Of a stretch of DNA of 15,704 nucleotides, positions 14,080 to 15,704 are shown one piece after another. This DNA comes from CAKKQX01 sp046313915 (GTDB lineage: Bacteria; Pseudomonadota; Gammaproteobacteria; Burkholderiales; SG8-41), in NCBI GenBank assembly GCA_046313915.1, contig JBKBXX010000082.1, positions 1 through 15,704 on the forward strand, written 5' to 3'. The notes beneath the pieces are model-generated. The model saw only the letters and a list, made by a program, of their open reading frames with translations. It searched no databases and was not told the DNA's origin. Within the stretch, counting starts at the first letter, position 1. Each line of letters starts with the position of its first letter. Made by a program: the position numbers and the translations under genes.

Positions 14080-15471
14080 TCACGGCGTGGTGCCGCCATC
14101 GCCGGCAGGCGGACTTGCGCCGGCCGCCTGCCATTCCGCCGCAAATTCCGCTTCCATTTCGCGGCGAAAGCGCACGGCTTCGTTATCAGCAACCGCGACA
14201 TCCTGCCAGCTGACCGGGGTGCCGCGGGCAACGGCGCGTTTTAGCCTGACGCCGTGCGCGAGCCCGATCGGCAAGCCGCCGCGGGCGAGCGAGTCCCGTG
14301 CCGGCATGAGCCGCCCGTAGACCGTGTAGCCGCCTTCGCCGTCGAGCATTTCACCAGCCTTGAGATCGCGTTTGGCGACCGCGACGCAATCGCCGAGAAA
14401 ACCGCTGGCGCAACCGGTCGCCTCGTGCCGCAGCCCGACCGAGGCGGCGCTGATGCCGAGTTCCAGCCCGATCAGGTGATAGGGTTTGTACATCGCCGAC
14501 ACGTTGCCGCTGTCGTCGGTGATGAGACCGTATTCCTTGAAACAGCGCCGCACGTAATCGCTGTCGGCGGCGAAAGTCACGTAAACACCCCATCTCAAAT
14601 CGCGGAACACCGGCCGGCCGTCGCGTTCGATGCTGGAAACCACCTCGACCTGGCCGGCGTGGTGCAGGCGGCCGCCGGCGGACCGCGGTTTCAGCACGCG
14701 CGGCAGGTCGTCGACGCCGCACGGCGGAAACGCGAGCCCGTCGGGCGCGGGTGCGAGCCCCGTGGCATTGGCTACTGCCGCCATCTCGATCGCCGATTTG
14801 GTGCCGTCGAGAAAGGAATTGAACATCTGGGCGTTGAAATCGCCCTCGGCCACCATTTCCGGCGTGAAGCCGTAATGACCCCATACCGTGTCCGGAGTGG
14901 ATTCGTGGTAGGCGGGAAGATACTTGGTGCCTTTGCCGGCAGCGATCACCTGGAAACCCGCGGCGCGCGCCCAGTCGACCATTTCGCAGATCAGCGCCGG
15001 CTGGTCGCCGTAGGCGAGCGAATAAACGATGCCGGCGCGCGCCGCGTGGCGCGCGAGCAGCGGTCCGGCGAGCGCATCGGCTTCGACGTTGACCATTACG
15101 ATATGCTTGCCGTGGCGGCAGCAGGCGAGCGCATGACGGATGCCGGCGGCGGGACTGCCGGTGGCGTCGATCACGATCTCGACCGTGTCGGATGCGATCA
15201 CCGCCGGCACATCGTCGGTAACGAAGGTCGTGCCGTTTTTTGCCGCCGCAACGAGCGATGCCGCGGCGAACTGCTCTGCAGGCCAGCCGACGCGGGCGAG
15301 GCTCGCGCGGGCGCGCTGTGGCGCGAGATCGGCGACGGCGACAAGATGCATGCCCGGCGTGCGCCGCACCTGCGACAGGAACATTGAACCGAACTTGCCG
15401 GCGCCGATGAGGGCGATGCGCAGCGGTTTGTTGACCGAGGCGCGCTGCAGAAGCAAACGGTGAAGATTCAT
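14080..15471 (-). CDS. NAD(P)-binding homoserine-dehydrogenase-like oxidoreductase with C-terminal SAF domain
   Basis: The 463-residue protein begins with a Rossmann fold whose dinucleotide motif is GAGKFG at 23-28, followed by AVADLAPQRA (45-54), as in homoserine-dehydrogenase-like or Gfo/Idh/MocA-like enzymes. The central part (about 130-350) is presumably catalytic. Residues about 363-430 form an SAF-type domain (GDCVAVAKRDLKAGE), the fold also found in sialate synthase, altronate dehydratase and FlgA. Such proteins are sometimes misannotated as FlgA. The substrate is unknown; a sugar-acid or hydroxy-acid dehydrogenase is plausible. It lies 167 bp upstream of ccmA and shows no functional link to it. 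The ATG at 15471 has only a weak ribosome site. No signal peptide is present, so it should be cytoplasmic. Confidence 0.8.
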   Translation of the reverse strand: MNLHRLLLQRASVNKPLRIALIGAGKFGSMFLSQVRRTPGMHLVAVADLAPQRARASLARVGWPAEQFAAASLVAAAKNGTTFVTDDVPAVIASDTVEIVIDATGSPAAGIRHALACCRHGKHIVMVNVEADALAGPLLARHAARAGIVYSLAYGDQPALICEMVDWARAAGFQVIAAGKGTKYLPAYHESTPDTVWGHYGFTPEMVAEGDFNAQMFNSFLDGTKSAIEMAAVANATGLAPAPDGLAFPPCGVDDLPRVLKPRSAGGRLHHAGQVEVVSSIERDGRPVFRDLRWGVYVTFAADSDYVRRCFKEYGLITDDSGNVSAMYKPYHLIGLELGISAASVGLRHEATGCASGFLGDCVAVAKRDLKAGEMLDGEGGYTVYGRLMPARDSLARGGLPIGLAHGVRLKRAVARGTPVSWQDVAVADNEAVRFRREMEAEFAAEWQAAGASPPAGDGGTTP

Positions 15472-15583
15472 TCTTGGTTATTATTTTAGCTTGCTTCGGT
15501 TCAAAAAGCATGCGCCGTAACCGCCACTTTTCCGCGCGATGCCGGGGATATCGCCTGCCCCGCCGCCAGAGGCCGGCGAGAAC

Positions 15584-15704
15584 CTAGTATTTCACTATCA
15601 TTTTGTCCATATCTTCCTTGGTGATGGCCGGCACTTTGCCGCGCGCTTGCCAGCGGTTGAGTTTCCAGCCGTCTTTGCCTACCCACTCCTTGAAAAGATT
15701 CAGG
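15584..15704 (-). CDS. C-terminal end of an unidentified protein (5' end outside window)
   Basis: Forty codons of an open frame run from the window edge to a TAG at 15586-15584, encoding a lysine- and tryptophan-containing tail that ends KEDMDKMIVKY. It is followed by 112 bp without an evident gene before the SAF-domain gene. Codon use and the clean stop support a real gene, but the fragment is too short to name a family. It may share a transcript with the SAF-domain gene downstream, as both are on the minus strand. Confidence 0.6.
   Translation of the reverse strand, partial: LNLFKEWVGKDGWKLNRWQARGKVPAITKEDMDKMIVKY

Overview
This GC-rich, gene-dense 15.7 kb window looks like chromosomal DNA of a respiratory Betaproteobacterium. 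That placement rests on codon bias, the ccmABCDEFGHI order, a DNR/FNR-type regulator and TTGAT-N4-ATCAA boxes; it is an inference, and no species can be named. Almost everything is on the minus strand. No tRNA, rRNA, CRISPR array, transposase or prophage gene was seen.

Left block (1-6804), an electron-transfer module. From right to left on the minus strand: an ethylbenzene-dehydrogenase-type periplasmic haem protein (4609-5925) with its own terminator; a secreted tandem cytochrome c5-like dihaem protein (3613-4269) followed 34 bp later by a HemY-type protoporphyrinogen oxidase (2187-3578); and a membrane cytochrome that fuses nine c-type haem motifs to a b-type FdnI/HydC-like domain (1-1932, running off the left edge). 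This fusion has the architecture of Geobacter CbcL. One Crp/Fnr-family regulator (6112-6804) is transcribed divergently from the ethylbenzene-dehydrogenase-type gene.

Centre and right (6858-13912): a complete System I cytochrome c maturation operon, ccmABCDEFGHI, with mostly overlapping genes. It would make the many covalent haem attachments required by the left block. After it come an unrelated NAD-binding/SAF-domain protein (14080-15471) and the tail of an unidentified gene (15584-15704).

The most notable signal is regulatory. Three FNR/DNR-type boxes (two perfect, one 9/10) occur: before the CbcL-like gene, in the divergent regulator/ethylbenzene-dehydrogenase-type intergenic region, and inside ccmB. 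Each has a -10-like hexamer 21-22 nt away, the geometry of a class II (-41.5) FNR-activated promoter; the divergent one fits this in both directions. The regulator carries the E--SR recognition-helix residues that read TTGAT and lacks the FNR iron-sulphur cysteine cluster. A simple model is a DNR-like switch, triggered by low oxygen or nitric oxide, that controls itself, the cytochromes and possibly the distal ccm genes.
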